Of a stretch of DNA of 64,000 nt, positions 25,738 through 36,112 are shown in pieces (the stretch's first letter is position 1; every line of letters starts with the position of its first letter). The translations under genes and the position numbers were made by a program. Under the pieces are notes generated by a model. That model had not been told where the DNA came from. It made no database searches and was given only the letters and a program-made list of their open reading frames with translations. Location: assembly GCA_035353395.1 (NCBI GenBank), contig DAOPZL010000006.1, positions 22,329 through 86,328 on the forward strand, written 5' to 3'. Source of the stretch: UBA1801 sp035353395 (lineage in GTDB: Bacteria; Acidobacteriota; Holophagae; Holophagales; Holophagaceae).

Positions 25738-26235
25738 CTAGGGCAGCTGCAGGTCGTCGTCGGCCAGGATCTTCTCCGTCTGGGCCTTGCGGAAGGCCAG
25801 GACCCGGTCCCGGAGGGCGGGGTCCGAGACCGCGAGCAGCTCGGCCGCGAAAAGGGCGGCGTTGACGGCTCCCGCCTTGCCGATGGCGAAGGTGGCCACC
25901 GGCACCCCGGAGGGCATCTGGACGGTCGAGAGGAGGGAATCCAGGCCGTCCAGGGCCCAGCCCTTCATCGGCACGCCCAGGACGGGCAGGTGGGTCTTCC
26001 CGGCGCAGAATCCGGCGAGGTGGGCGGCCCCCCCGGCCGCGGCGATGATCACCTTCAGGCCCCTGGATTCCGCCGTCTCGCAGAACTGGATCACCTTGTC
26101 AGGGGTCCGGTGGGCGGATGCGACGTGGGCTTCGAAGGGGATTTCCATCCGGCGGAGCGTCTTGGCGGATTCCTGCATCGTCTCCCAATCCGATTTGGAA
26201 CCCATCAGGATTCCTACGACCGGGGTGCCGGACAT
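25738..26235 (-). CDS. purE: N5-carboxyaminoimidazole ribonucleotide mutase
   Basis: Rearranges N5-CAIR to CAIR in purine synthesis. The 165-residue protein has the class I PurE signature GSKSDWETM near the N-terminus, VASAHRTPDK (catalytic His) and AAAGGAAHLAGF in the middle, and PMKGWALDGLDSLLS. The start is set at ATG 26235 with GGAGG six bases upstream; an in-frame ATG at 26271 overlaps the previous stop but adds 12 unlike residues. purK, its usual partner, is not in the window. Confidence 0.95.
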   Translation of the reverse strand: MSGTPVVGILMGSKSDWETMQESAKTLRRMEIPFEAHVASAHRTPDKVIQFCETAESRGLKVIIAAAGGAAHLAGFCAGKTHLPVLGVPMKGWALDGLDSLLSTVQMPSGVPVATFAIGKAGAVNAALFAAELLAVSDPALRDRVLAFRKAQTEKILADDDLQLP

Positions 26236-26267
26236 GGTGCCTCCAGGTTGTGCGGATTCCGGGGCCG

Positions 26268-27209
26268 TCAATTCTGCCCCTTCTTGAACTGGGCGATGAT
26301 GTCCTCGACGGATTCCTTCTTCTCGTCCGCGTGGAGGGAGGTCTCGAAGATGTGGTCCTGGGTCGCGGCCATGCGGTTCTCGAAGACCTCCGGCTCCCCC
26401 GGGTGCTCTTCCGGCTGGATGTTGAAGATGGCCAGCAGCCGGTCGAGTCCCTCCCGGAAATGCTTGAGGAGCAGGATCACCTTCTCCACCTTCTGCCGGG
26501 TGATGTCCTGGAACTGGAGGGTGTTCAGGATCTCGAAGGACTCGTCCGTGATCTTCGCGAGGTGCGCCAGCGGCACGTCCAGGTCCACCGGCGCGCGCCT
26601 GGAGTTCATCTGGTATTCGAAGAGGAAGTCCAGGACTTCCTGGGCCACCAGGGCCGGATTCTCTCCACCGCTGGCCCTGGACAGGAACTGGTCGATCCGG
26701 TCCTGGAAGCGGATCTGGTCCTCCTGCGCCGCCTGGAGGGCCACGGCGGCCCCGGTCAGCGCGCGGTGCGCCTCCTCGCTCGCGTTCATGAGCGTGTCCA
26801 GCCGGTTCATGACGACCTGGGTGGCCTGTTCGGTATCGGCCGTGATGGCGTCCAGCTGGGCGGCGAGTTCGGGCACCTGGGTGGACTGCTGCTTGACCGA
26901 CGAATCCAGCTGCTGGAGGTTCTGGAGCGTCTGGTTGAGGCTCCGAACCAGGTCGCCGATCTCCCCCTTGGCCTGGATGTCGATTTCCTGGTAGACCTTG
27001 CCTTCCGCCATGTCCTGGGCGACCTGGGCGAGCCGGACGAGGCTCTGCCTGGCCTCGTTCTGGATCTCGCTCCGCAGCTCCTGGAAGAGCTCCTGCAGCT
27101 TGTCCAGCCGGGCATCGACGGCCTCGCCGCGTTCCCGGAACTCCTTCAGGAGGCTTTCCGGTTCACTGAGCGGCTGGATCTGGGGGGCGGACGGTTCGAG
27201 GGAGTCCAT
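26268..27209 (-). CDS. CheZ-like phosphatase with HAMP-like segment
   Basis: A 313-residue, mostly helical cytoplasmic protein. Residues 232-239 read QFQDITRQ, matching the CheZ active-site motif QD-L/I-T-x-Q, with Asp235 and Gln239 the residues that would dephosphorylate a CheY-type receiver. Residues about 58-95 (VAQDMAEG through IGDLVRSLNQTL) resemble a HAMP domain, but no membrane helix precedes it. A C-terminal helix (VEDIIAQFKKGQN) resembles the CheY-binding tail of CheZ. ATG 27209 has AGGTGA upstream. The PATAN protein gene stops 8 bp before it, so the two likely act together on receiver domains. Confidence 0.65.
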   Translation of the reverse strand: MDSLEPSAPQIQPLSEPESLLKEFRERGEAVDARLDKLQELFQELRSEIQNEARQSLVRLAQVAQDMAEGKVYQEIDIQAKGEIGDLVRSLNQTLQNLQQLDSSVKQQSTQVPELAAQLDAITADTEQATQVVMNRLDTLMNASEEAHRALTGAAVALQAAQEDQIRFQDRIDQFLSRASGGENPALVAQEVLDFLFEYQMNSRRAPVDLDVPLAHLAKITDESFEILNTLQFQDITRQKVEKVILLLKHFREGLDRLLAIFNIQPEEHPGEPEVFENRMAATQDHIFETSLHADEKKESVEDIIAQFKKGQN

Positions 27210-27217
27210 GCGGTCAC

Positions 27218-28048
27218 CTATGGCGTGTTCGGCGCGGGTCGTATGCTGACAAATATACCTTCGGGCAACCCCCAGGCATGCATGAGTTCCTTCGGAACGA
27301 CGACGGTCTGGTCCTCGAGGTCGTCCACGAACTTCACGGGTTGGATCGTGGTGCCTTCCGGCCCGAGGATCTTCACGCTGCGGACGGGATCCCACTTGTA
27401 GGGCCCCATGTAGCTCCACACGGTGGCCACGGTCCTCGACAGTTCTACATGGCTGGCCTTCCTGAAGAAGCTCCCCTTCATGGGGGCGACGGAAAGCGTC
27501 ACGGCGGGCTCGAAGACCTGGAGCCGGTCCGCTTCCTTCAGCAGCAGGCAGGTCTGGAGCACGCCGACCTCGCTCTGGCCGGAGGCGTCGATGATCTCGA
27601 GGAAGTCGCGGAAACCGTCCAGGAACGGGAGGACCTTCGTGTCCTCGGGGAACAGCTTGAGGCCCTGCACGAGCCTGGCGCCGTTCAGCCTCGGCCAGGG
27701 CACCGCGTGCAGGTTCGGGAAGATGGTCCGCAGGTGCCTGCGGGAATCGGCGGTGCGCGCGGATTCCATCAGGAGATCCTGGACCGAACGCTGGATCGTG
27801 GGCTCCACCTTGAACTGGGCCACCACGAACTCGAATTCGCCCTTGTCCCATTCCAGCACTTCGAAGGCGGCGGATTCGCCGGAAGTCTGGGGCGTTTCCG
27901 CGTGGACGACCTCCCCGTTCAGCACGAACAGGGTCCCGGTGTTCTTGCCATGGATGACGTGCAGCTTGCCCGTCTTCCGGTTGATGTGCAGCAGCTGCAC
28001 GACGTCCGTAAGGGACAGGCTCTGCAGGTTTCCGCGCAGGGTCGACAT
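27218..28048 (-). CDS. DUF4388 (PATAN) domain protein
   Basis: A 276-residue protein whose first 100 residues are a PATAN/DUF4388 domain: LRGNLQSLSLTDVVQLLHI, then a strand pair with TGKLHVIHG and GEVVHAE. PATAN domains are often attached to response regulators and GTPase regulators in Cyanobacteria, Myxococcota and Acidobacteriota and are thought to bind receiver domains. The remaining part is unassigned; it has no kinase, receiver or membrane segment. It lies 8 bp before the CheZ-like gene, which points to a shared signalling role inside an otherwise biosynthetic operon. Confidence 0.8.
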   Translation of the reverse strand: MSTLRGNLQSLSLTDVVQLLHINRKTGKLHVIHGKNTGTLFVLNGEVVHAETPQTSGESAAFEVLEWDKGEFEFVVAQFKVEPTIQRSVQDLLMESARTADSRRHLRTIFPNLHAVPWPRLNGARLVQGLKLFPEDTKVLPFLDGFRDFLEIIDASGQSEVGVLQTCLLLKEADRLQVFEPAVTLSVAPMKGSFFRKASHVELSRTVATVWSYMGPYKWDPVRSVKILGPEGTTIQPVKFVDDLEDQTVVVPKELMHAWGLPEGIFVSIRPAPNTP

Positions 28049-28124
28049 CAGGCCGTTCCTCCCCGTGCCCCGGGACCTGGAGACTCCAGCCGGGAGCCGG
28101 CAGGGTGGTGGACGGCAACGAACA

Positions 28125-28853
28125 TCACGCGCCGGCCTCGCGGATGGCCGCCAGGATCTCCCGGACGGCCCGCTCCAGCCCGACGAGGACGGCCCTGGCG
28201 ATGAGGCTGTGCCCGATGTTCACTTCCTCCACCTCCGGGAGGGCCGCGACGGCGGAAACGTTCGCCAGGTTCAGTCCGTGCCCCGCGAGGACCTTCAGTC
28301 CCAGCCGGGAGGCCAGCTTGGAGGACTCCCTGAGCCTTTCCAGCTCGCCCGAGGCGTCCGCCCCGTGGGGCAGGTTGGCGTAGTTGCCGGTGTTCAGCTC
28401 GACGGCGTCGGCCTCGAGCCTCGAGGCCATCTTCACCTGTTCCAGCTGGGGCTCGATGGAGAGGCAGGCCCGGATGTCCGAGGTATGCAGCTCCCGGATG
28501 AGCTGCCGCAGATGCGCCTGCAGGAAGACGACGTCCAGCCCTCCCTGCGCCGCCAGCTCGTCGCGGATTTCCGGCACGAGCGTGACCCAGTCGGGCTTGA
28601 GGGGAACGAGGGCCTCCAGGGCATCCGGCGTGGCCGCGCATTCCACGGTCAGCGGGACGGCGAGCACCTCCTTCAGGATCCGGACATCCCGGTCCTGGAT
28701 GTGCCGCTTGTCGCCCCGCAGGTGCAGCGTGATGCCGTGCGCTCCGGCGCCCTGGGCGATCAGCGCCGCCGCGACGGGTTCGGGTTCGTGTCCGGGCCGG
28801 ACCTGCCGAAGCGTCGCTACGTGATCGATGTTCACGCCGAGGCGGGTGTTCAC
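28125..28853 (-). CDS. pdxJ: Pyridoxine 5'-phosphate synthase
   Basis: Condenses 1-deoxyxylulose 5-phosphate with 3-amino-2-oxopropyl phosphate in the last step of DXP-dependent vitamin B6 synthesis. The 242-residue TIM barrel has LGVNIDHVATLRQ at its N-terminus, HLRGDKRHIQDRD, and the closing EEVNIGHSLIARAVLVGL. The start is set at GTG 28853, with CGGAG eight bases upstream, giving the E. coli length (243). An ATG at 28892 would add 13 residues not found in the family. It follows glmM in the operon by 114 bp. Confidence 0.94.
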   Translation of the reverse strand: MNTRLGVNIDHVATLRQVRPGHEPEPVAAALIAQGAGAHGITLHLRGDKRHIQDRDVRILKEVLAVPLTVECAATPDALEALVPLKPDWVTLVPEIRDELAAQGGLDVVFLQAHLRQLIRELHTSDIRACLSIEPQLEQVKMASRLEADAVELNTGNYANLPHGADASGELERLRESSKLASRLGLKVLAGHGLNLANVSAVAALPEVEEVNIGHSLIARAVLVGLERAVREILAAIREAGA

Positions 28854-28967
28854 TGCGGGACTCCGGGAATTCGGGGAAGGGGCTACACCCACAGACTAGC
28901 AGGTTCTGTGAAAATTTCGCGTGCCGGTTGACGTATTTATCTTCCGGATTGACAGGCGCCGGCGCGA

Positions 28968-30278
28968 TCAGAGGCCCAGGTCGGAACGGGCGGCTCCCTC
29001 GAGCCGCTGTATCGCGTCCTGCATGGCGCCCTGGTCCCTGGCCTCCACCATGAGCCGAAGCTTGGGCTCCGTGCCCGACCACCGGACCACCACCCGCAGG
29101 GCGTCCCCGTGCGAGGACTCCAGTTCGGTCATGACCTTCCGGAGGGCCCGGCACGCCTCCACCGGCCTCCGGGCGCGCGCGGTGAGGTTCACGAGCCGCA
29201 GGGGCCAGGGAGCGAACTTCCAGGTCCAGCGCTCTGCCGGGGACCTGCGGAGGAGGGCCTGGAGGCAGGCGATGGCCGTGGCGAGGCCGTCTCCTGAAGG
29301 GCCCAGGTGCTTCTGGATGAGGTGGCCGGAGGCCTCGGCGGCGAGGTCCCACCCGCGCCTGCCCAGTTCCCTCAGCATGAACTTGTCGCCCACCTGGGTC
29401 CTGACGAAGGGGATTCCCAGACCCTGCAGGGCCTGGGCGAGCCCGCCGTTGCTCATGAGCGTGCCCACCACCCCGGGCAGGGGGGCGTGCGTCTCGTGGA
29501 GAGCCTGGGCCAGGAGCCAGAGGAGCTGGTCGCCGTCCACGACCTCGCCGCGGCAGTCCACGAAGAGGCAGCGGTCCCCGTCGCCGTCGAAGGCGATCCC
29601 CACGTCGGCTCTCGTCTCGAGCACCCTCCGCTGGAGGGCTTCCAGGTGGGTGGAGCCGACCCCGACATTGATCCGCTTCCCGTCGGCGGGGATCCCCAGG
29701 CATTCCACGCCTGGCCCCCGGAGCAGGCCCGGGGCCCAGGGAGCCGTGGCCCCGTGGGCGCAGTCCATGACGAGCTTGAATCCCCCGGGCAGGTCCAGGC
29801 CCGCCAGATGGGCCATGTAGGCGCTCATCGGCTCGGTCGTGACCGCGAGGGCCCCGGCGCCCTGCGGCACCACCTGGAGGGCCTCGAAAGCCTTCTCGAT
29901 CGCCGCCTCGTCGGCTTCGGGCAGCTTTTCTCCCCGCCCGTCGAACCCCTTGATGCCGTTGTCCTCGGGGGGGTTGTGGCTGGCGCTGATCATGAGCCCC
30001 CAGGCCTTGGGGCGCCCCTGGGTGATCCAGGCCACCGCGGGCGTCGGCACCAGGCCGAGGACGCACAGCCGCAGGCGCGATCCGAGCCCCCGGACGAAGG
30101 CTTCGGCCAGGGGCTCGGAACTCGTCCGCGGATCCCAGCCGATCACCATCTCCTCGGCTCCGCGGAGGCAGGCGACCTCCGCCCAGGCCTGCCCCCAGCG
30201 GGCCGTCTCCTCGAGGGTCAGCGGCGACTTCAAGGCCTGGCCGCGCACGCCGTCCGTGCCGAAGTACTTGAGCTTCAT
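28968..30278 (-). CDS. glmM: Phosphoglucosamine mutase
   Basis: Converts glucosamine 6-phosphate to glucosamine 1-phosphate for UDP-GlcNAc, a precursor of peptidoglycan and lipopolysaccharide. The 436-residue protein has the phosphoserine loop SASHNP with catalytic Ser100, the Mg2+ site DGDGDR at 231-236, and the sugar-phosphate loop RWSGTEPKLRLMVE near the end. ATG 30278 overlaps the folP stop by four bases (ATGA). folP-glmM behind ftsH is the same order as in E. coli. Confidence 0.95.
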   Translation of the reverse strand: MKLKYFGTDGVRGQALKSPLTLEETARWGQAWAEVACLRGAEEMVIGWDPRTSSEPLAEAFVRGLGSRLRLCVLGLVPTPAVAWITQGRPKAWGLMISASHNPPEDNGIKGFDGRGEKLPEADEAAIEKAFEALQVVPQGAGALAVTTEPMSAYMAHLAGLDLPGGFKLVMDCAHGATAPWAPGLLRGPGVECLGIPADGKRINVGVGSTHLEALQRRVLETRADVGIAFDGDGDRCLFVDCRGEVVDGDQLLWLLAQALHETHAPLPGVVGTLMSNGGLAQALQGLGIPFVRTQVGDKFMLRELGRRGWDLAAEASGHLIQKHLGPSGDGLATAIACLQALLRRSPAERWTWKFAPWPLRLVNLTARARRPVEACRALRKVMTELESSHGDALRVVVRWSGTEPKLRLMVEARDQGAMQDAIQRLEGAARSDLGL

Positions 30279-31114
30279 GAATCCGTCCTTTCCATTGATC
30301 CGTTCACGGCGTGGGTCCGGAAGACGCGGTAGCCCAGGGCCATCGCCTCCTCGTGGGCCCGGCGGGTGAGGGCGTCCCGCTGGAGAGGCGGGATCGCGGG
30401 ATCCCCCGCGCGCTGGGCGAGGAAGCGCTTCCGCGAGATGCCGAGGCAGAAACGCTCGACGGGCCACTCCAGGGCCGCGGGGAGCCGAGGGAGCGCCTGC
30501 CAGAGTGCCAGGTCCTCTGAATAGACCGTTCCGAAGCCGAAGCCAGGATCGAGGAGGATCCGGTCGGCCGCGATGCCCGCTCCCAGCAGCCGCGCCTTGA
30601 CCTCGCGCAGCTCCTCGATGGCCTGGAGAGGAGAGGAGAGGCCCTCGCCGTCGTAGGGGGGCATCAGGAGGGTCCCCCCCGCCATCCGGCTCCGCATGGC
30701 GATGAGGCCGCACGTGCTTTCCTGTGCCAGCCGGAGCATGGCGGGATCGGAGAAGCCGGAGATGTCGTTGAGGATGGCCGCCCCCCGCGCCAGTCCCTTC
30801 TCCGCGACGGAAGCATGCCGGGTGTCGAGGCTCAGGGGGACGCGCTCGTGATGCATCCGGAAGCGATCCAGGACGGGCTCGAGCCTATCCCATTCCGCCT
30901 CCGGGGTCACCGGATCCGCGCCCGGACGGGTGCTTTCCGCCCCCAGGTCCAGGATCTCCGCGCCCTCCGCCAGCAGGCGCCGCGCCCGTTCCTCGGCGGC
31001 GGGAGGGGCCAGGTGGCGCCCGCCGTCGCTGAAGGAATCGGGCGTGATGTTCAGGATTCCCAGGAACCTTGGCTGCTCGAGCGTCAGGATTCCGGAGCCG
31101 ATCCGCCAGTGCAT
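30275..31114 (-). CDS. folP: Dihydropteroate synthase
   Basis: Joins p-aminobenzoate to the pterin pyrophosphate in folate synthesis; the sulfonamide target. The 279-residue TIM barrel has LGILNITPDSFSDGG near the N-terminus, LDLGAESTRPGA, the DISGF strand and the LDPGFGFGT loop. The start ATG 31114 lies five bases after the ftsH stop, with a weak ribosome binding site, so translation probably depends on ftsH. Confidence 0.95.
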   Translation of the reverse strand: MHWRIGSGILTLEQPRFLGILNITPDSFSDGGRHLAPPAAEERARRLLAEGAEILDLGAESTRPGADPVTPEAEWDRLEPVLDRFRMHHERVPLSLDTRHASVAEKGLARGAAILNDISGFSDPAMLRLAQESTCGLIAMRSRMAGGTLLMPPYDGEGLSSPLQAIEELREVKARLLGAGIAADRILLDPGFGFGTVYSEDLALWQALPRLPAALEWPVERFCLGISRKRFLAQRAGDPAIPPLQRDALTRRAHEEAMALGYRVFRTHAVNGSMERTDS

Positions 31115-31119
31115 CCGGT

Positions 31120-33035
<1,916 letters not shown>

Positions 33036-33039
<4 letters not shown>

Positions 33040-34061
33040 GTTTCCTCCCGAGGGGTTTCCCCCTCATCCAGTCTACCCTGACTGAGCAGGGACTCCTGCC
33101 ACATTGGATGCAGCGCCCAGCCGGAAGGTTCGCGGACGAGCCGCCACTTCCCCCAGCTCTTGGATTTCCTCGACTTGCCGTTCAGGTGGGGCGTCGCCCA
33201 GGCGGCGATTCCGTGCAGCTGGTGCGCCTCCCTGGGCCATTCCAGAGCCCGGAAGGCGGCGTCCAGGACCCAGCGCAATTCCGGCTCCGTCCATGCACCC
33301 CTGAGCATCACCTGGCCCTGGACCGCCTCCCACCTGGGGCCACGCCAGGAGGCGATCAGCCCGTCTCGGAAGGCCCGCAGCTCCTCCACCTGGACGTGGG
33401 TCTCCCAGAGATGCCGGTCCAGGCCGGGCGCCTCCTCCCGCAGGGCGCGCAGCAGCTTGCGCCAGCGGTTCCGGGCCGTGAAGTCGGAGGCGTTGGTCTC
33501 GTCCTCCCGCCAGGGAAGGCCCAGGGCCCGGAGGTAGGCCCTCAGCTCCGCGCGCCGGACCTGGACCAGGGGGGACCAGCGGAGGGCCTGCCGGGCCGGG
33601 AGGGGGGTCAGGGCCCCCGAACCTCCCCCCCGGGAGAGCCGGAGGCAGACCGTTTCGGTGTGATCGTCCAGGTTGTGCCCCGTGGCGACGACCGCGGCGC
33701 CGGAGGATTCGGCCGCGGCCTTCAGCCAGGCCCAGCGCAACTCCCGGGCCGCCGTCTCCAGGCCGTGCCCGGTCCGCTGCGCGTGCCCGGAGACGTCCAG
33801 GTCCGCCTCCACCAGGTCCAGGTCCAGCTTGCGGCACAGCTCCCGCACGAAGGCGGCGTCCTCGCCCGAGGTCTCGCGCAGCTTGTGGTCGGCGTGGGCG
33901 ACCACGAGTTCGATCCCGAGGGATCGCCTGGCGGCCCAGAGGAACGCGAGCAGGGCCGTGGAATCGCCCCCGCCCGAGCAGGCCACGAGCACCCGCACGT
34001 TCCCGACGCCGTCCTTCCGGGCACGGATGTGCGAGAGCCATGTGGATTCGAAGCGGTTCAA
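33036..34061 (-). CDS. tilS: tRNA(Ile)-lysidine synthase
   Basis: Modifies C34 of tRNA-Ile(CAU) to lysidine so it reads AUA. The 341-residue protein has the PP-loop SGGGDST at 29-35, and the family block TGHNLDDHTET in the N-terminal domain, followed by the DETNASDFTARNRWR substrate segment. The C-terminal domain is shorter than in E. coli (432 residues), which resembles the compact TilS type. It is followed directly by ftsH, the same neighbourhood as in Bacillus. Confidence 0.92.
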
Positions 34062-34094
34062 CGGTCGGGCTCGTTCAGGTCCTGGTCCAGCATG

Positions 34095-34808
34095 TCAGGC
34101 GAGGGCGGCAGCCCAGCGCAGCAGGGCCGGGGGGATCGGCTTCTCGCACCAGAGGCCTTCCGCATATTCGGCCTGGATGAGGGAGCCCCAGTGCATGGCC
34201 CGGCCTTCGATGCCCCGCCGGAAGCTCGGGTGGGCGATGCGGGTCGCCGGCTGGGAGGGATCGTGGGCGAACTGGCTGCCGAAGGCGTCGAAGGCCTCCA
34301 TGCGGACGGGCCAGACCTCGGAGACGTCGACCACGAGGTCCGGCGCCGTGGCGGGGTTCACGCCCCCCGCCCAGGCCACGGCCTCGGGACGCCAGCGCTC
34401 GCCGCCAGAGGGGTATTTCCCGATCCCCGCACAGTAGGCGGCCTCCCGGCCCAGCCGGAACGCGCGCCGGTGATCGGGGTGCTGGTCCTCGGGACCGGGG
34501 AGGATCACGAGGGAGGGCCTCAGGTTGCGCAGGACGTCGACGATCCGGTCCCGCTCGCGGGTGCCTTCCCCGAACCTGGCGTCGGGCAGGTCCAGGATGA
34601 TCCGGTCGACCCCGAGGATGCGGGCGGCCTCCGCGGCCTCCTGGCGCCGGATCTCCGGCGTGCCGCGGGTGCCCAGGTCGCCCATCGTGAGGTCCAGGAT
34701 GGCGGCCTTCATGCCCCGCTTGACGGCCTTGGCCAGGATGCCGCCCACGTGCACTTCGGCGTCGTCCGGGTGGGCGCCCATCACCAGGAGGTCGATCCGT
34801 GCTGTCAT
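34095..34808 (-). CDS. bshB1: Bacillithiol biosynthesis deacetylase BshB1
   Basis: A 237-residue LmbE/PIG-L zinc deacetylase. It removes acetyl from GlcNAc-malate in the second step of bacillithiol synthesis. The zinc motif A-H-P-D-D is in LLVMGAHPDDAEV near residue 12, and the later His in PEDQHPDHRRAF. The TMGDLGTRGT and family-typical C-terminus FRRGIEGRAMHWG support BshB1 over other LmbE enzymes. ATG 34808 overlaps the bshC stop (ATGA), and GGAGGA precedes it. The pairing with bshC makes the assignment strong. Confidence 0.9.
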   Translation of the reverse strand: MTARIDLLVMGAHPDDAEVHVGGILAKAVKRGMKAAILDLTMGDLGTRGTPEIRRQEAAEAARILGVDRIILDLPDARFGEGTRERDRIVDVLRNLRPSLVILPGPEDQHPDHRRAFRLGREAAYCAGIGKYPSGGERWRPEAVAWAGGVNPATAPDLVVDVSEVWPVRMEAFDAFGSQFAHDPSQPATRIAHPSFRRGIEGRAMHWGSLIQAEYAEGLWCEKPIPPALLRWAAALA

Positions 34809-35980
34809 GACTCCTCCACGCACAACAGGTCCTGCGATGTCGTCAAAGCCTCCAGCATGCGCTCCAGGAGTGGCTCATCCCGGAGCCAGAGTATACCCGG
34901 AAGCACGCGCTCCTGGGGTTTCCCGAGGGGGAAGAGTCGCTGGCGGAGGCGTTCCGGATCCCCTCCCAGGACGCACTGCGCGGACGCGCGATGCAGGCGC
35001 CGGTCCAGCCGCCGCAGCTTCGACCGGGTCCAGGCGAGGGTCTGGAGGTAGCCTTGGGCGATTTCGGGCCCCCAGGCTGGATCGGGCCTGGACTCCTCCA
35101 GGGAGCGCGAAGGCAGCGCGAGGGGCGCCTGGGCGAAGGACTCCCAGTCGCCGCTGCGGAGGGCCGGCAGCATGGAGGGAGCCAGGGCGAGCCCCCTGGG
35201 GACTACGAAGAGGCTGGGCCTCGCGAGGAGGGTTGGCCGGGGGAGGCCGACCAGGTCCCACAGAGGGTCCGCCAGGCGCCAATAGGCTCGTTCCGCGGGC
35301 CCGAGGACCACGTGGGTCACGGGGAGCATCAGGGACTGCAGCAGGGGGCGCAGGGCGGCTCCCGGGCTGAGCCAGCGGCCCTTGGGGCAGGGGACGCCCT
35401 CCTCGATCCGTTCCCGGCGTCCCGTGCCCGGGTCGAGGCTGAACCACGCCGACTGGGTGCGAGGGTCCAGGACCAAGGTCTCCCCGGCGGCTTCCAGCCG
35501 GGCGGCCTCGGCCGCCAGGAGCCTCTCCAGGGGCAGGGCCCTCCAGGATTCCAGGCGTTCCTGGACGGCGTTCCGCCGTTCGGGATCGGTGGGAGAGAAC
35601 GGAACGATCCCCCGCTTCCAGAGGGGCGCTCCCAGGGCGAGGAAATGGCCGCGGAGGGTCGGCTCGAGCGGCGCCGGCAGCCCGCCCCAGAGGGCCTCGC
35701 CCGCCCGCTGCTGGACCTCGCCCCAGGGCAGCCAGCCGGCCGCCGTGCCGTCCTCGGCCTGGAAGCTGAAGCGGTGCCGCAGGATCCGTTCCCCGTCGAA
35801 ACCGACCGTCGTCGCGACTTCGACCCTGTCGTGGTCCTCGTCGGCCAGCCAGAAGACCGCGCCGCCGCCGGCCCGCCTGGCGAAAGCCAGCGCGGCCAGG
35901 GCCTTCACGACGGAAAGGGCGGGAGTCCATCCCGCGCCGATCTGTTGGCCCGTGGCGATCAGTGGCCGTCGAATTTCCAT
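34805..35980 (-). CDS. bshC: Putative cysteine ligase BshC (bacillithiol synthesis)
   Basis: Adds cysteine to GlcN-malate, the last step to bacillithiol. Recognisable BshC blocks are TGQQIGAG near residue 10, the VFWLADEDHD nucleotide-fold motif at 42-51, GPAERAYW, and the C-terminal LFPLGKPQER. At 391 residues it is shorter than Bacillus BshC (about 540), mostly by loss of the coiled-coil and adjoining segments; both ends are intact, so it is compact rather than truncated. ATG 35980 is the start judged by alignment to the family N-terminus; open frame upstream to 36094 adds unlike sequence. BshA is not in the window. Confidence 0.85.
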   Translation of the reverse strand: MEIRRPLIATGQQIGAGWTPALSVVKALAALAFARRAGGGAVFWLADEDHDRVEVATTVGFDGERILRHRFSFQAEDGTAAGWLPWGEVQQRAGEALWGGLPAPLEPTLRGHFLALGAPLWKRGIVPFSPTDPERRNAVQERLESWRALPLERLLAAEAARLEAAGETLVLDPRTQSAWFSLDPGTGRRERIEEGVPCPKGRWLSPGAALRPLLQSLMLPVTHVVLGPAERAYWRLADPLWDLVGLPRPTLLARPSLFVVPRGLALAPSMLPALRSGDWESFAQAPLALPSRSLEESRPDPAWGPEIAQGYLQTLAWTRSKLRRLDRRLHRASAQCVLGGDPERLRQRLFPLGKPQERVLPGILWLRDEPLLERMLEALTTSQDLLCVEES

Positions 35981-36112
35981 GGGCGAAAGCCTACCAGGAG
36001 GCCGGCGCCGGGGCGATGAGACGGAAGGCACATTCCACCATGGCCCCCAAGGCATGCCTTGATCCTGCCCGAGGAGGCTTCCACACTTCAGCATGGATCA
36101 GGATCCGGAGGA

